Below are positions 7,207 to 14,841 of a stretch of 22,317 nucleotides of DNA, piece after piece. Made by a program: the position numbers and the translations under genes. Within the stretch, counting starts at the first letter, position 1, and every line of letters begins with the position of its first letter. The notes beneath the pieces were generated by a model that was not told the origin of the DNA, searched no databases, and worked only from the letters and a program-made list of their open reading frames with translations. Source of the stretch: DATAXV01 sp036272915 (GTDB lineage: Bacteria; Chloroflexota; Dormibacteria; Dormibacterales; Dormibacteraceae); NCBI GenBank assembly GCA_036272915.1, contig DATAXV010000235.1, forward strand, positions 1 to 22,317, written 5' to 3'.

Positions 7207-7212
7207 TACAAT
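7183..7212 (+). promoter_or_regulatory. Sigma-70-type promoter of the tetR-P450 operon, leaderless
   Basis: CTGACC (7183-7188) as -35 and TACAAT (7207-7212) as -10, spacer 18. The predicted start of transcription is 7219-7220, which is the ATG at 7220. The GGAAG before that ATG is too close to act as a ribosome site, so a leaderless message is the simplest reading. Confidence 0.55.
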
Positions 7213-7219
7213 GGAAGCG

Positions 7220-7921
7220 ATGGACACGCCGACCGACAGCAGCAGGGGCCGGCGGGCGGAGAGGATCCTCGACGCCGCCGGTGAGCTGCTGCTCCGCTGG
7301 GGCTACCGCCGCATCACCATCGAGGACGTCGCCCGTCAGGCGGGGATCGGCAAGGGGACGATCTATCTTCACTGGAAGACGAGGGAATCGCTCTTCCGCT
7401 CGGTCCTCATGCGCGAGGACCTGAGCCTCATCGACGAGCTCCTCGCCGAGCTGCGTCGCGATCCGCGTACGGCCCTCCCCCACCGGATGATGCGCACCGC
7501 CTTCCTGGGCGTGCTGCGCCGGCCACTGCTCCGCGCCCTGGTCCTGGCCGACGAGGACGTGATGGGCAGGCTCGCCCAGGACCAGGGGACGCGGCCGATC
7601 GAGGGGGCCCTCCCCGACGACGCCTACCCGGAGCTGCTGCGGCGAGCGGGGATGGCACCGCCCGGCCTGACCTCGGAGGAATCCGCCTACACCCTGGGCG
7701 CGATCGTCTCCGGCTTCTTCTCCCGGGAGCGCGACGAGCAGCCGCGGCCGGAGCGCGCCGAGCGGAGGGCGGACATCCTCGCCGGCGCGATCCGGCGGGT
7801 GCTCGAACCGGGGCGCGAGGTCGACCCGGAGCGCCTGAGCGAGCTCGCCGAGGGTGTGATCCGAATGTTGGAAAGGGTGGCCGCCCAGATCCGCGGCGAG
7901 CTCGCCCAGGCCTACGAATAG
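7220..7921 (+). CDS. TetR/AcrR-family transcriptional regulator
   Basis: A 233-residue repressor. The N-terminal helix-turn-helix is AERILDAAGELLLRWGYRR followed by ITIEDVARQAGIGKGTIYLHWKTRESLF, the standard TetR DNA-binding domain (about residues 14-60). The remaining all-helical part is the ligand and dimer domain and is not recognisable as a specific subfamily; residues after about 180 are unusually Arg/Glu-rich. ATG 7220 is preferred over ATG 7211, because 7211 overlaps the -10 TACAAT and the predicted transcription start falls on 7220. It is followed after 14 bases by the P450, so the two form an operon. The gene is divergent from the GH172 pair, with TGACCA half-sites between. Ligand unknown. 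Confidence 0.92.
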   Translation: MDTPTDSSRGRRAERILDAAGELLLRWGYRRITIEDVARQAGIGKGTIYLHWKTRESLFRSVLMREDLSLIDELLAELRRDPRTALPHRMMRTAFLGVLRRPLLRALVLADEDVMGRLAQDQGTRPIEGALPDDAYPELLRRAGMAPPGLTSEESAYTLGAIVSGFFSRERDEQPRPERAERRADILAGAIRRVLEPGREVDPERLSELAEGVIRMLERVAAQIRGELAQAYE

Positions 7922-7935
7922 CGGAGGACAGGACC

Positions 7936-9090
7936 ATGACCGACACCATCCACGGACCCCTACCCGGGCTGGAGCAGCTGGACCGCTATCGGAGGATGCG
8001 CGACCAGGCTCCGGTCTGGCGGGACCCCCGGACCGACGTCTGGCACGTCTACGGCTACGACGCTGCCGCCGCCATCCTCGCCGACCACGGGACCTTCTCG
8101 TCCGATTTCACCCTGGTCAGGCCGGAAGGGCTGGAGGAGATGCCGGGAAACATCATCACCATGGACCCGCCCCGCCACCACCAGTTCCGCGGGCTGGTCA
8201 GCCAGGCCTTCACCCCGCGCTCGATCGCCCTGCTCGAGGACCGGATCGAGGCGATCACCGAGGATCTCCTCGACCGGATCGGCGACCGCGACCGGATCGA
8301 GCTCGTCTCGGACCTCGCCAACCCGCTGCCGGTCACCGTCATCGCCGAGCTCCTCGGCGTTCCCGCGACCGACCGCCCCCAGTTCCAGCGGTGGGTCGAC
8401 GACGGCATCAACCGCCCCGCCCACACCACCGACGGCAACCCGCTGAAGCCGTTCCTCGACTACCTGCAAGGACACGTCGCCGAGCACCGGACGCACCCCG
8501 CCCCCGACCTGATCGGCCGGCTGATCGAGGCCGAGGTCGACGGGCGCCGCCTGACCGACGCCGAGATCTGCGGCTTCTCCACGGTGCTCCTGATCGCCGG
8601 CAACATCACCACCACCCACCTGCTCGGCAACGCCGCCCTCTGCCTCGACGAGCATCCCGACGCGCAGCGGGCGCTGCGCTCTGACCCCTCGCTGATCCCC
8701 GCCGCCATCGAGGAGGTGCTCCGCTACCGCAGCCCGGTCGCCCAGCAGGAGCGCTACACGACCCGCGAGGTCCGGATCGGCGGCGCCGTCGTCCCCGCCC
8801 GCCGGATGATGCGGGTCTGGCTTCACGCGGCCAACCACGACGAGCGCGAGTTCGACCGGCCGGAGGAGTTCCGGATCGGGCGCGAGCCGAACCGGCATCT
8901 CGGGTTCGGCAAGGGGGTTCACTTCTGCCTGGGCGCGCCGCTGGCCCGGCTCGAGGCCAGGGTGGCGCTGGCCGCGCTCCTCCGCCGCTACCCCTGGCTG
9001 CGGCTCGACCCGTCGACGCCTCCGGTGGTCAACCCCAACCTGGAGTTCACGGGCATGCTCAGCGTCAACCTCATCGCCGGCACCGCCTGA
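7936..9090 (+). CDS. Cytochrome P450
   Basis: A 384-residue soluble bacterial P450, about 15-25 residues shorter than usual but complete. Heme loop FGKGVHFCLGAPLARLE has the ligand Cys331. The K-helix ExxR is in IEEVLRYRSPV, and the aromatic/PERF region reads FDRPEEFRIGREPNRHLGFG. The I-helix is odd: it reads AGNITTT (residues 221-227). The acid of the canonical AG-x-(D/E)-T motif is replaced by Ile224, while the oxygen-activating Thr225 remains. Variants with this change occur in some natural-product P450s. GGAGG lies before the ATG. It needs ferredoxin partners not found here. Cotranscribed with TetR; substrate unknown, possibly a product of the nearby NRPS or a sugar-linked lipid (inference). 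Its TGA abuts the convergent oxidoreductase stop. Confidence 0.95.
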   Translation: MTDTIHGPLPGLEQLDRYRRMRDQAPVWRDPRTDVWHVYGYDAAAAILADHGTFSSDFTLVRPEGLEEMPGNIITMDPPRHHQFRGLVSQAFTPRSIALLEDRIEAITEDLLDRIGDRDRIELVSDLANPLPVTVIAELLGVPATDRPQFQRWVDDGINRPAHTTDGNPLKPFLDYLQGHVAEHRTHPAPDLIGRLIEAEVDGRRLTDAEICGFSTVLLIAGNITTTHLLGNAALCLDEHPDAQRALRSDPSLIPAAIEEVLRYRSPVAQQERYTTREVRIGGAVVPARRMMRVWLHAANHDEREFDRPEEFRIGREPNRHLGFGKGVHFCLGAPLARLEARVALAALLRRYPWLRLDPSTPPVVNPNLEFTGMLSVNLIAGTA

Positions 9091-10107
9091 TCAGGCCGGC
9101 TTGCGCAGCGGCATCCCCGCCTTCTCGTAGATGGCGTCGATCACGGCCATGTTGGCCACCGAGTCCTTCGCCGGCGTCAGCAGCGGCTTGTCCCGGAGCA
9201 CGGCGTCGGCGAAGGCGTCGAGCTGGTAGGCGTAGGAGGGGCGCCGGGGCAGGTGCTCGACCCTGGTGCCGTCTCGGGATCGCAGCGAGAGCCGGTGCCA
9301 GATCTGAGGGGCGACCGGGTTCAGCACCCGCATCTCCCCCTTCTCGCCGACCGCCCTGGCGCTGAGCCGGATCAGGTCGGTCGACCACAGAGAGCAGCGC
9401 ACCCGGCCGGCGTGGCCGGCCGGGAATCGCAGCTCGGACTGCATCGCTCGATCGATCTCCGGCGTCTGCAGCCGGGGCCGGGCCGACAGCACCTCGGGCT
9501 CGGTCTCGGCGTCGGCCATGTCGGCGCCGCCGAGCATCCGGACGATGTGGACCGCGTAGCAGCCGGCGTCCATCTGGGCGCCGCCAGCGAGGGCGAAGCT
9601 GTAGCGGATGTCGCTGAACCGGGGCAGGGGGAAGCAGAGGCCGGCCTCGACGTAGCGCAGCGGGCCGAGGACGCCCGATTCCATGATCTCGTGCATGCGC
9701 AGCGCGAGCGGATGGTAGCGGTAGTGGAACGCCTCCATCACCACCTTGCCCGTCCGCTCGGCGGCGGCGGCGACGGTCCTCGCCTCCTCGGCGTTGGCGG
9801 CCAGGGGCTTCTCGCAGAGCACGTGCTTGCCCGCCTCCAGCGCGGCCAGGGTCCAGCGGCCGTGAAGGCCGTTGGGCAGCGGGATGTAGACGGCGTCGAT
9901 CTCGGGATCGGCGATCAGCGCCTCATAGCTGTCCATGACCCGGGGGATGCCGTAGCGGGTGGCGAAGGTCTCGGCCCGGACCCGGTCGCGGGCCGCCACC
10001 GCGGTGACGTCGACCTCGGTGTGAACCCGGGCCGGCGCGATCACCGCCCGCGGCGCGATGTTCGCGGCCCCGAGGATGCCCAGGCGGAGGCGGCGGGGGT
10101 CGCTCAT
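9091..10107 (-). CDS. Gfo/Idh/MocA-family NAD(P)-dependent oxidoreductase
   Basis: A 338-residue oxidoreductase. The Rossmann nucleotide loop is LRLGILGAANIAPRAV, the next acidic/substrate region is YEALIADPEIDAVYIPLPNGLHGRW, and the hallmark EKP motif is HVLCEKPLAANAEEA. The C-terminal alpha/beta domain includes EAFHYRYHPLALRM and GGAQMDAGCYAVHIVRML with the family's D-x-GCY-x3-H signature, so it is probably active. Family members oxidise or reduce sugars, inositols and related compounds, mostly with NADP. No Shine-Dalgarno stands before ATG 10107; instead a 14-codon ORF with a strong site overlaps the start by ATGA, implying translational coupling. The stop TCA abuts the P450 stop. Substrate unknown; sugar work alongside the GH172 pair or tailoring of the NRPS product are both possible. 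Confidence 0.93.
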   Translation of the reverse strand: MSDPRRLRLGILGAANIAPRAVIAPARVHTEVDVTAVAARDRVRAETFATRYGIPRVMDSYEALIADPEIDAVYIPLPNGLHGRWTLAALEAGKHVLCEKPLAANAEEARTVAAAAERTGKVVMEAFHYRYHPLALRMHEIMESGVLGPLRYVEAGLCFPLPRFSDIRYSFALAGGAQMDAGCYAVHIVRMLGGADMADAETEPEVLSARPRLQTPEIDRAMQSELRFPAGHAGRVRCSLWSTDLIRLSARAVGEKGEMRVLNPVAPQIWHRLSLRSRDGTRVEHLPRRPSYAYQLDAFADAVLRDKPLLTPAKDSVANMAVIDAIYEKAGMPLRKPA

Positions 10108-10148
10108 CGTCGGGGCGCCCGCGGCCGGGCGGCGCTGGACCTGCTCAT
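10104..10148 (-). CDS. Putative Arg-rich 14-aa leader peptide coupled to the oxidoreductase
   Basis: MSRSSAARPRAPRR is encoded by 14 codons starting at ATG 10148. AGGAGG (10162-10157) lies exactly eight bases before the ATG, one of the best ribosome sites in the window. The TGA stop overlaps the ATG of the oxidoreductase (ATGA). Five of the 14 residues are Arg and two Pro. It may serve only to load ribosomes onto the next gene or may sense translation of Arg/Pro codons; both are inference. It could also be a chance ORF. Confidence 0.45.
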   Translation of the reverse strand: MSRSSAARPRAPRR

Positions 10149-10156
10149 TGGGTGCT

Positions 10157-10162
10157 CCTCCT
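10157..10162 (-). promoter_or_regulatory. Shine-Dalgarno of the leader ORF
   Basis: AGGAGG on the minus strand, eight bases from ATG 10148 and 49 from the oxidoreductase ATG at 10107, which has no ribosome site of its own. It therefore decides that translation in this transcript begins at the short ORF. Confidence 0.55.
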
Positions 10163-10274
10163 CTTCCATTCGGGCGGCGGGGACGCGCTCGCAGTGATCA
10201 TGGAGCATCCCGCCGGACGGGGTGCCAGACTTCTCCCGACGATGCTCCCCGACGCCGGCTCGACACCCTCCGCG

Positions 10275-10934
10275 ATGGCCGCGCTGCTGCCCCCGGAGGT
10301 GGCCGTGGTCGAGGCCGGGCCGGAGATGTGGGACGAGACCCTGCTCCTGCCCGAGGAGGAGGTGGCCATGGCCAGAGCCGTCATCGGGCGCCGCCGGGAG
10401 TTCGCGGCCGGACGCGCCAGCGCGCGCGCGGCCATGCGGCGCCTGGGCGTGGAGGCGATCTCGATACCAGCCGCGCCCGACCGCTCCCCGATCTGGCCCC
10501 CCGGCCTGGCCGGCAGCATCACCCACTGCGAGGGCTACTGCGCCGCCGCCGTCGCCCGCGCCGAGGACGTCCTCTCCCTGGGCATCGACGCCGAGCGGCA
10601 CCTCCCCCTCCCCGAGGGCGTCGAGAGGCTTGTGTGCACCGAGCCCGAGCGTGCCTGGATCGCCGAGCGGGGGCCGGACGGGATCCAGTGGGGTCTGGTC
10701 GTCTTCAGCGCCAAGGAGAGCTACTACAAGGTCTGGCGTCCGCTGGCGCGGAGCTGGCTCGACTACCTGGGAGCCGAGCTCCGGATCGACCCCGACGGTG
10801 GGACCTTCGAGGTCACCCCGCTGGTGCCGATCCCCGAGGCGGCGGCACCGCTGGCGGCCGGACGGGGCAGGTTCGCGCTAGCCGGCGGCCTCGTGCTGAC
10901 CGCCTTCGCAGCCGGCGTCAGGTCGTCGCCCTGA
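10275..10934 (+). CDS. 4'-phosphopantetheinyl transferase (EntD/Sfp type)
   Basis: A 219-residue PPTase that moves the phosphopantetheine arm of CoA onto the Ser of carrier proteins. Typical features are LPEEEVAMARAVIGRRREFAAGRASAR (CoA-binding front), SLGIDAE with the Mg-binding Asp105 and Glu107, and FSAKESYYKVW with Lys147/Glu148, all catalytic in the family. Start: ATG 10275 gives MAALLPPEVAVVEA, the usual beginning of EntD-like proteins. ATG 10242, ATG 10200 and GTG 10152 are in frame but add unconserved sequence, and none has a clear ribosome site. The gene points at the NRPS and overlaps its 3' end by 17 bases. The NRPS carrier domain (Ser1023) is the obvious target. Divergent from the oxidoreductase leader. 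Confidence 0.92.
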   Translation: MAALLPPEVAVVEAGPEMWDETLLLPEEEVAMARAVIGRRREFAAGRASARAAMRRLGVEAISIPAAPDRSPIWPPGLAGSITHCEGYCAAAVARAEDVLSLGIDAERHLPLPEGVERLVCTEPERAWIAERGPDGIQWGLVVFSAKESYYKVWRPLARSWLDYLGAELRIDPDGGTFEVTPLVPIPEAAAPLAAGRGRFALAGGLVLTAFAAGVRSSP

Positions 10935-13900
10935 TCCCGGCCGCGACGAGGGCGGCGAGCTCGGCCACGTTGGGCTCGAGCAGCATCGACCGGTGGTCGC
11001 CGGGGACGCCCCTAGCGTCGATCGGGCCCCCGTGGACCTCCGACCAGCCGAGCCCATTCTCGCCCGCCCAGCGGCGCTGGGCGCGGCTGCCGATGACGGT
11101 CAGGGGAAGCTCCAGGGTCCGGGGCCGGTAGGCCTCGGACAGCGCCGCGGCGCCGTCCCAGTCGAACTCCTCCTCCTCGACCGCTCCGTCATCGTCGTCG
11201 CCGCGGAAGAACCCGCCGATGCCCTGGCGCCGGCCCCGGCTGCGCCGGTCTATCCTCGCCTCGGTCCGGGCCATGGCCGGGACGACGGTGTCGAGAAGGG
11301 CGCAGTACACGACCTCCTCACCGGCCTCCTCGAGCCGTCCGGCGATCTGGTAGGCGAGAAGGCCGCCCAGGCTGTAGCCGGCCAGGCGGTAGGGCCCGTG
11401 GGGCTGGATCGCGCGGACCTGCTCGAGCAGCTCGTCGGCCAGCCCGGGAATGCCGGCGGCGACGTCGAAGTGGCCGTCGCGGGTCGGCGCCAGCAGCGCG
11501 ATCACCGGCTGGGAGGGGTCCAGGTGCGGCAGCAGATGGCGCATCGCCACCGAGCTCTCCCGGTTGGGGGCGACGATGAAGAACGGCGCCCTGGCCCCGC
11601 TGGGCCGGAGCGGCACCACCCAATCGGAGCCCTGGACACCCTCCACCCGCGGCGTCCGCTGGATCAGCCCGGCCAGGCGGCGCGCGGTCGAGCCGGGGCC
11701 GAAGACGACCTCGAGGGGAAGACGGGAGGCGAAACGGCGCTCGACCTCGGCGATCATCCGCATGGCCAGCAGCGAATGGCCGCCGAGCCGGAAGAAGTCG
11801 ACGTCGAGCGGGACCGAGGGCCGGTCCAGCAGCTCGGCCCAGAGCGCACCGACCTCGCCCTCGAGCTCGGTCCTGGGACCCTTGTTGCTGACCTCGACGG
11901 CGGGCACCGGGAAGGTGGGCAGCACTGAGTGGTCGACCTTGCCGTTGACGTTGAGCGGCAGCGAGTCGAGGCCGACATAGGTCTGCGGGACCATGTGCGC
12001 GGGCAGGCGGCGGGCGACGAAGGACATCAGGTCGGCGGGCGGCCCGCCGGAGACGATGTAGGCGACCAGGCGCTTGCCCTGGGCGGGCAGCTCCGGGGCG
12101 ACGACCACGGCGTCGGCGACCTGCGGATGCTCGCGCAGGACCGCCTCGATCTCGCCAGGCTCGATCCGGAAGCCGCGGATCTTGATCTGGCGATCGCGCC
12201 GTCCGAGGAAGTCCAGCGTGCCTCCCGGCCGGACCCTGACCATGTCGCCGGTGCGGTAGCGGCGGGCGTCGGGGCCCCCTTCGGGGTCGGGGACGAACCG
12301 TTCCTCGGTGAGCGCCGGCGCGCCCAGGTAGCCGCGGGCCACGCCGGGGCCGGACACGTAGAGCTCGCCGGAGGCGCCGACCGGGGCGGGGCGGCCGTGG
12401 TCGTCGACGACATGGACGACGGTGTTGCCGATCGGACGACCGATCGGCACGCGGTCCAGCTCCAGGTCGGCCGCCGTGATCTGGTGGCAGCAGGAGAAAC
12501 CGGTCGCCTCGGTCGGGCCGTAGCCGTTGATCAGGCGGAGGCCGGGCATCAGCTCCAGCGCCCGCCGGCAGTGCGCCGCGGAGAGGACCTCGCCGCCGGT
12601 CAGCAGCTGCTTGACCCCGCCCAGGCCCGGCATCCCGGCGTCGACGACCTGGCAGAAGAGGCCGGCGGTGAGCCAGAGCGTGTTGACGCCCCGACGCTCG
12701 ACGACGTCGCCGATCTCGCGCGCCGAGAGCAAGCCGCGCGGCGCCACCACCAGCCGGCCGCCGTTGAGCAGCGCGCCCCAGATCTCGAACGTCGAGGCGT
12801 CGAAGGAGAGCGGCGCCAGCTGCAGCAGGATCTGGTCCGATCCGAGCTCACAGTAGGTCGCCGGGCAGACCAGGCGCAGCACGCTGCGGTGCTCGACCAT
12901 CACCCCCTTGGGGCGGCCGGTCGAGCCCGACGTGTAGAGGAGGTAGGCGAGGCTGGTCCCCCCCGGCGGGTGCGGCAGCGGCCCGGCGCCGGGGTCGGGC
13001 CGGTCCGAGATGTCGTCGATGAAGACGGCCTCGACGTCCGGCGGAACCCGCTCCCGGTCAGCGCGGGTGGCGACCACCACCCGGCAGCGGGCGTCGCGGG
13101 CGAGCAGCTCGATCCGCTGGTCGGGGTCGCGCGGGTTGAGCGGCACGTAGGCGCCGTTGGCCTTGAGGATGCCGAGCAGGCCGACCGCCATCTCCGTCGA
13201 GCGGTCGACCATGATCCCGACCATCTCCTCGGGCGTCACCCCCGCCTCGCGGAGGCGGCGGGCGAGGTTGTCGGCCCGAGCGTTGAGCGACGCGTAGGTG
13301 AGCTCCTGGTTGCCGAAGCTGACCGCGACCCGATCCGGCCATCGCTCGGCGATCTCCTCGAAGCGCTGGCTGATGCTCTGGTCGGGGAGCGGCGGCATCG
13401 GCCCGCGCATGGCGGGGATGGTGCGGCGCAGGGGAAGAGCCAGCTCGGTGACGGGCAGGTCCGGCTCCAGGACCAGCGCCTCGAGCATGACGCGGAGGTC
13501 GCCGGCCAGGTGCTCGACGGTGGCGTCGTCGAAGAGCTCGGTGCTGTAGATCAGCCGGCCGGCCAGGCCCTCCCGGCGCTCCTCCAGCTCGAGCTGGAGA
13601 TCGAACTTGGAGGTGCCGGTGTCGACGTCCATCTGGGTCACGCCCCACCCCGGCGGGAGCTCGGGGCCGGCCTCCTCCAGCGTGTAGACGACCTGGAACA
13701 GCGGGTTGGCGTCGGGCCGGCGCTCCGGCTGAAGCGCCCTGACCACGTCCTCGAAGGGGACCTCGTCATTGGCCATCGCCACCTGCGTGGTGTCGCGGAC
13801 CCGGGCCAGAAGCTCGCGGAAGGTTGGCTCGCCGGAGAGGTCGCAGCGGAGGACGAGGGGATTGAGGAAGTAGCCGAGCATCCCCTCCAGCTCGGGCCGG

Positions 13901-14841
13901 CGGCGCCCCGGGCTGACCGTGCCGACGGGGAGGTCGTCCTGGCCGCTCACCCGCTGGAGCAGGCAAAGGAAGCCGGCCAGCGTGGCGGTGAACAGGTCCG
14001 TGCCCTCGGCCCGGCCCAGCTCGCGGAGCTTCCGGACCATCGGCGCGGCGAGCGAAAGCGCCTGGAAACCGCCCCGGAAGCTCTCCACAGCGGGCCGGGG
14101 CCGGTCCGTGGGCAGCTCCAGCGGGGAGAGATCGCGAAGCTGCTCCCGCCAGTGGGCCAGCTGCGCCACCACCTCCGGCTCCCTGACCCGCCCGCGCTGC
14201 CAGACGGCGTAGTCGCCGTACTGGATGGGCGGGTCGGGAAGCGGCGAGGCGTGCACGGCGCGGAACGACTCGTGCAGAGCCACCAGCTCGGGGAGCAGCA
14301 CGCGGTGAAGCGAGGCTGGATCGAAGAGGACCTGGCGGATGGTCAGGTGGATCCGGTAGCCGTCCTCGAGACGGATCAGCATCGCCCGCCAGGGCGGCCG
14401 CTCGTCGTCGAACGGCTGCCGCACGTCCTCGGTGGAGATGCGGTTCGCCTCCCCCTCCTGGTCCGGCGGGTCGAGGTGGCGCAGGTCGACGATGCGCAGC
14501 GCCATGTCCTGGTGGGAGATCACGACCTGGACGACGTCGTCGCCGTCCGGCCTGAGCACCGTGCGCCACGCCTCGTGGCGCCGCAGGATCTCGTTGAAGG
14601 CCTTCTCCAGCGCCGGGATCTCGATGTCCTCCGGGCACTGGATGGTGACCGACTCGTTGTAGACGGGCGAGTCGCCGGCGAGCTCGGTCAGGAACCAGAG
14701 CTGGCGCTGGCCGAACGACGCCGGCACCGGGCCCTTTCGCGCTCGACGCGGGATCGGGGCCGCGGGTGCGGCGACCTTGCGTGGCTGACGCTGCGGCGCC
14801 GCCCCCTGGGCCGACTCGATCCGTTCCAGATCGGTGCTCAT
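10918..14841 (-). CDS. Single-module nonribosomal peptide synthetase, C(degenerate)-A-PCP-TE
   Basis: A 1307-residue cytosolic NRPS. A linker (1-40) is followed by a C domain (about 40-480) with PASFGQRQLWFL, RHEAWRTVL, YGDYAVWQR and LGYFLNPLVLR, but the HHxxxDG motif reads RQVLFDP (Arg169, Gln170, Asp174), so catalysis of condensation is doubtful. The A domain (about 490-970) has YTSGSTGRPKG (from Tyr636), YGPTE (from Tyr774), YRTGD and the NVNGK Lys968. Specificity positions read D681 A682 F685 W723 L747 G749 G773 G781 F782 K968, closest to valine-type codes. PCP: LGGHSLL, Ser1023. Type I TE: GYSLGG Ser1157, Asp1184, His1283, with a basic-then-acidic lid insertion near 1192-1230. GGGAGGGG precedes the ATG. 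The module is complete apart from the C-domain histidines. Product unknown; no second module or MbtH-like protein lies in the window. Confidence 0.96.
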   Translation of the reverse strand: MSTDLERIESAQGAAPQRQPRKVAAPAAPIPRRARKGPVPASFGQRQLWFLTELAGDSPVYNESVTIQCPEDIEIPALEKAFNEILRRHEAWRTVLRPDGDDVVQVVISHQDMALRIVDLRHLDPPDQEGEANRISTEDVRQPFDDERPPWRAMLIRLEDGYRIHLTIRQVLFDPASLHRVLLPELVALHESFRAVHASPLPDPPIQYGDYAVWQRGRVREPEVVAQLAHWREQLRDLSPLELPTDRPRPAVESFRGGFQALSLAAPMVRKLRELGRAEGTDLFTATLAGFLCLLQRVSGQDDLPVGTVSPGRRRPELEGMLGYFLNPLVLRCDLSGEPTFRELLARVRDTTQVAMANDEVPFEDVVRALQPERRPDANPLFQVVYTLEEAGPELPPGWGVTQMDVDTGTSKFDLQLELEERREGLAGRLIYSTELFDDATVEHLAGDLRVMLEALVLEPDLPVTELALPLRRTIPAMRGPMPPLPDQSISQRFEEIAERWPDRVAVSFGNQELTYASLNARADNLARRLREAGVTPEEMVGIMVDRSTEMAVGLLGILKANGAYVPLNPRDPDQRIELLARDARCRVVVATRADRERVPPDVEAVFIDDISDRPDPGAGPLPHPPGGTSLAYLLYTSGSTGRPKGVMVEHRSVLRLVCPATYCELGSDQILLQLAPLSFDASTFEIWGALLNGGRLVVAPRGLLSAREIGDVVERRGVNTLWLTAGLFCQVVDAGMPGLGGVKQLLTGGEVLSAAHCRRALELMPGLRLINGYGPTEATGFSCCHQITAADLELDRVPIGRPIGNTVVHVVDDHGRPAPVGASGELYVSGPGVARGYLGAPALTEERFVPDPEGGPDARRYRTGDMVRVRPGGTLDFLGRRDRQIKIRGFRIEPGEIEAVLREHPQVADAVVVAPELPAQGKRLVAYIVSGGPPADLMSFVARRLPAHMVPQTYVGLDSLPLNVNGKVDHSVLPTFPVPAVEVSNKGPRTELEGEVGALWAELLDRPSVPLDVDFFRLGGHSLLAMRMIAEVERRFASRLPLEVVFGPGSTARRLAGLIQRTPRVEGVQGSDWVVPLRPSGARAPFFIVAPNRESSVAMRHLLPHLDPSQPVIALLAPTRDGHFDVAAGIPGLADELLEQVRAIQPHGPYRLAGYSLGGLLAYQIAGRLEEAGEEVVYCALLDTVVPAMARTEARIDRRSRGRRQGIGGFFRGDDDDGAVEEEEFDWDGAAALSEAYRPRTLELPLTVIGSRAQRRWAGENGLGWSEVHGGPIDARGVPGDHRSMLLEPNVAELAALVAAGIRATT

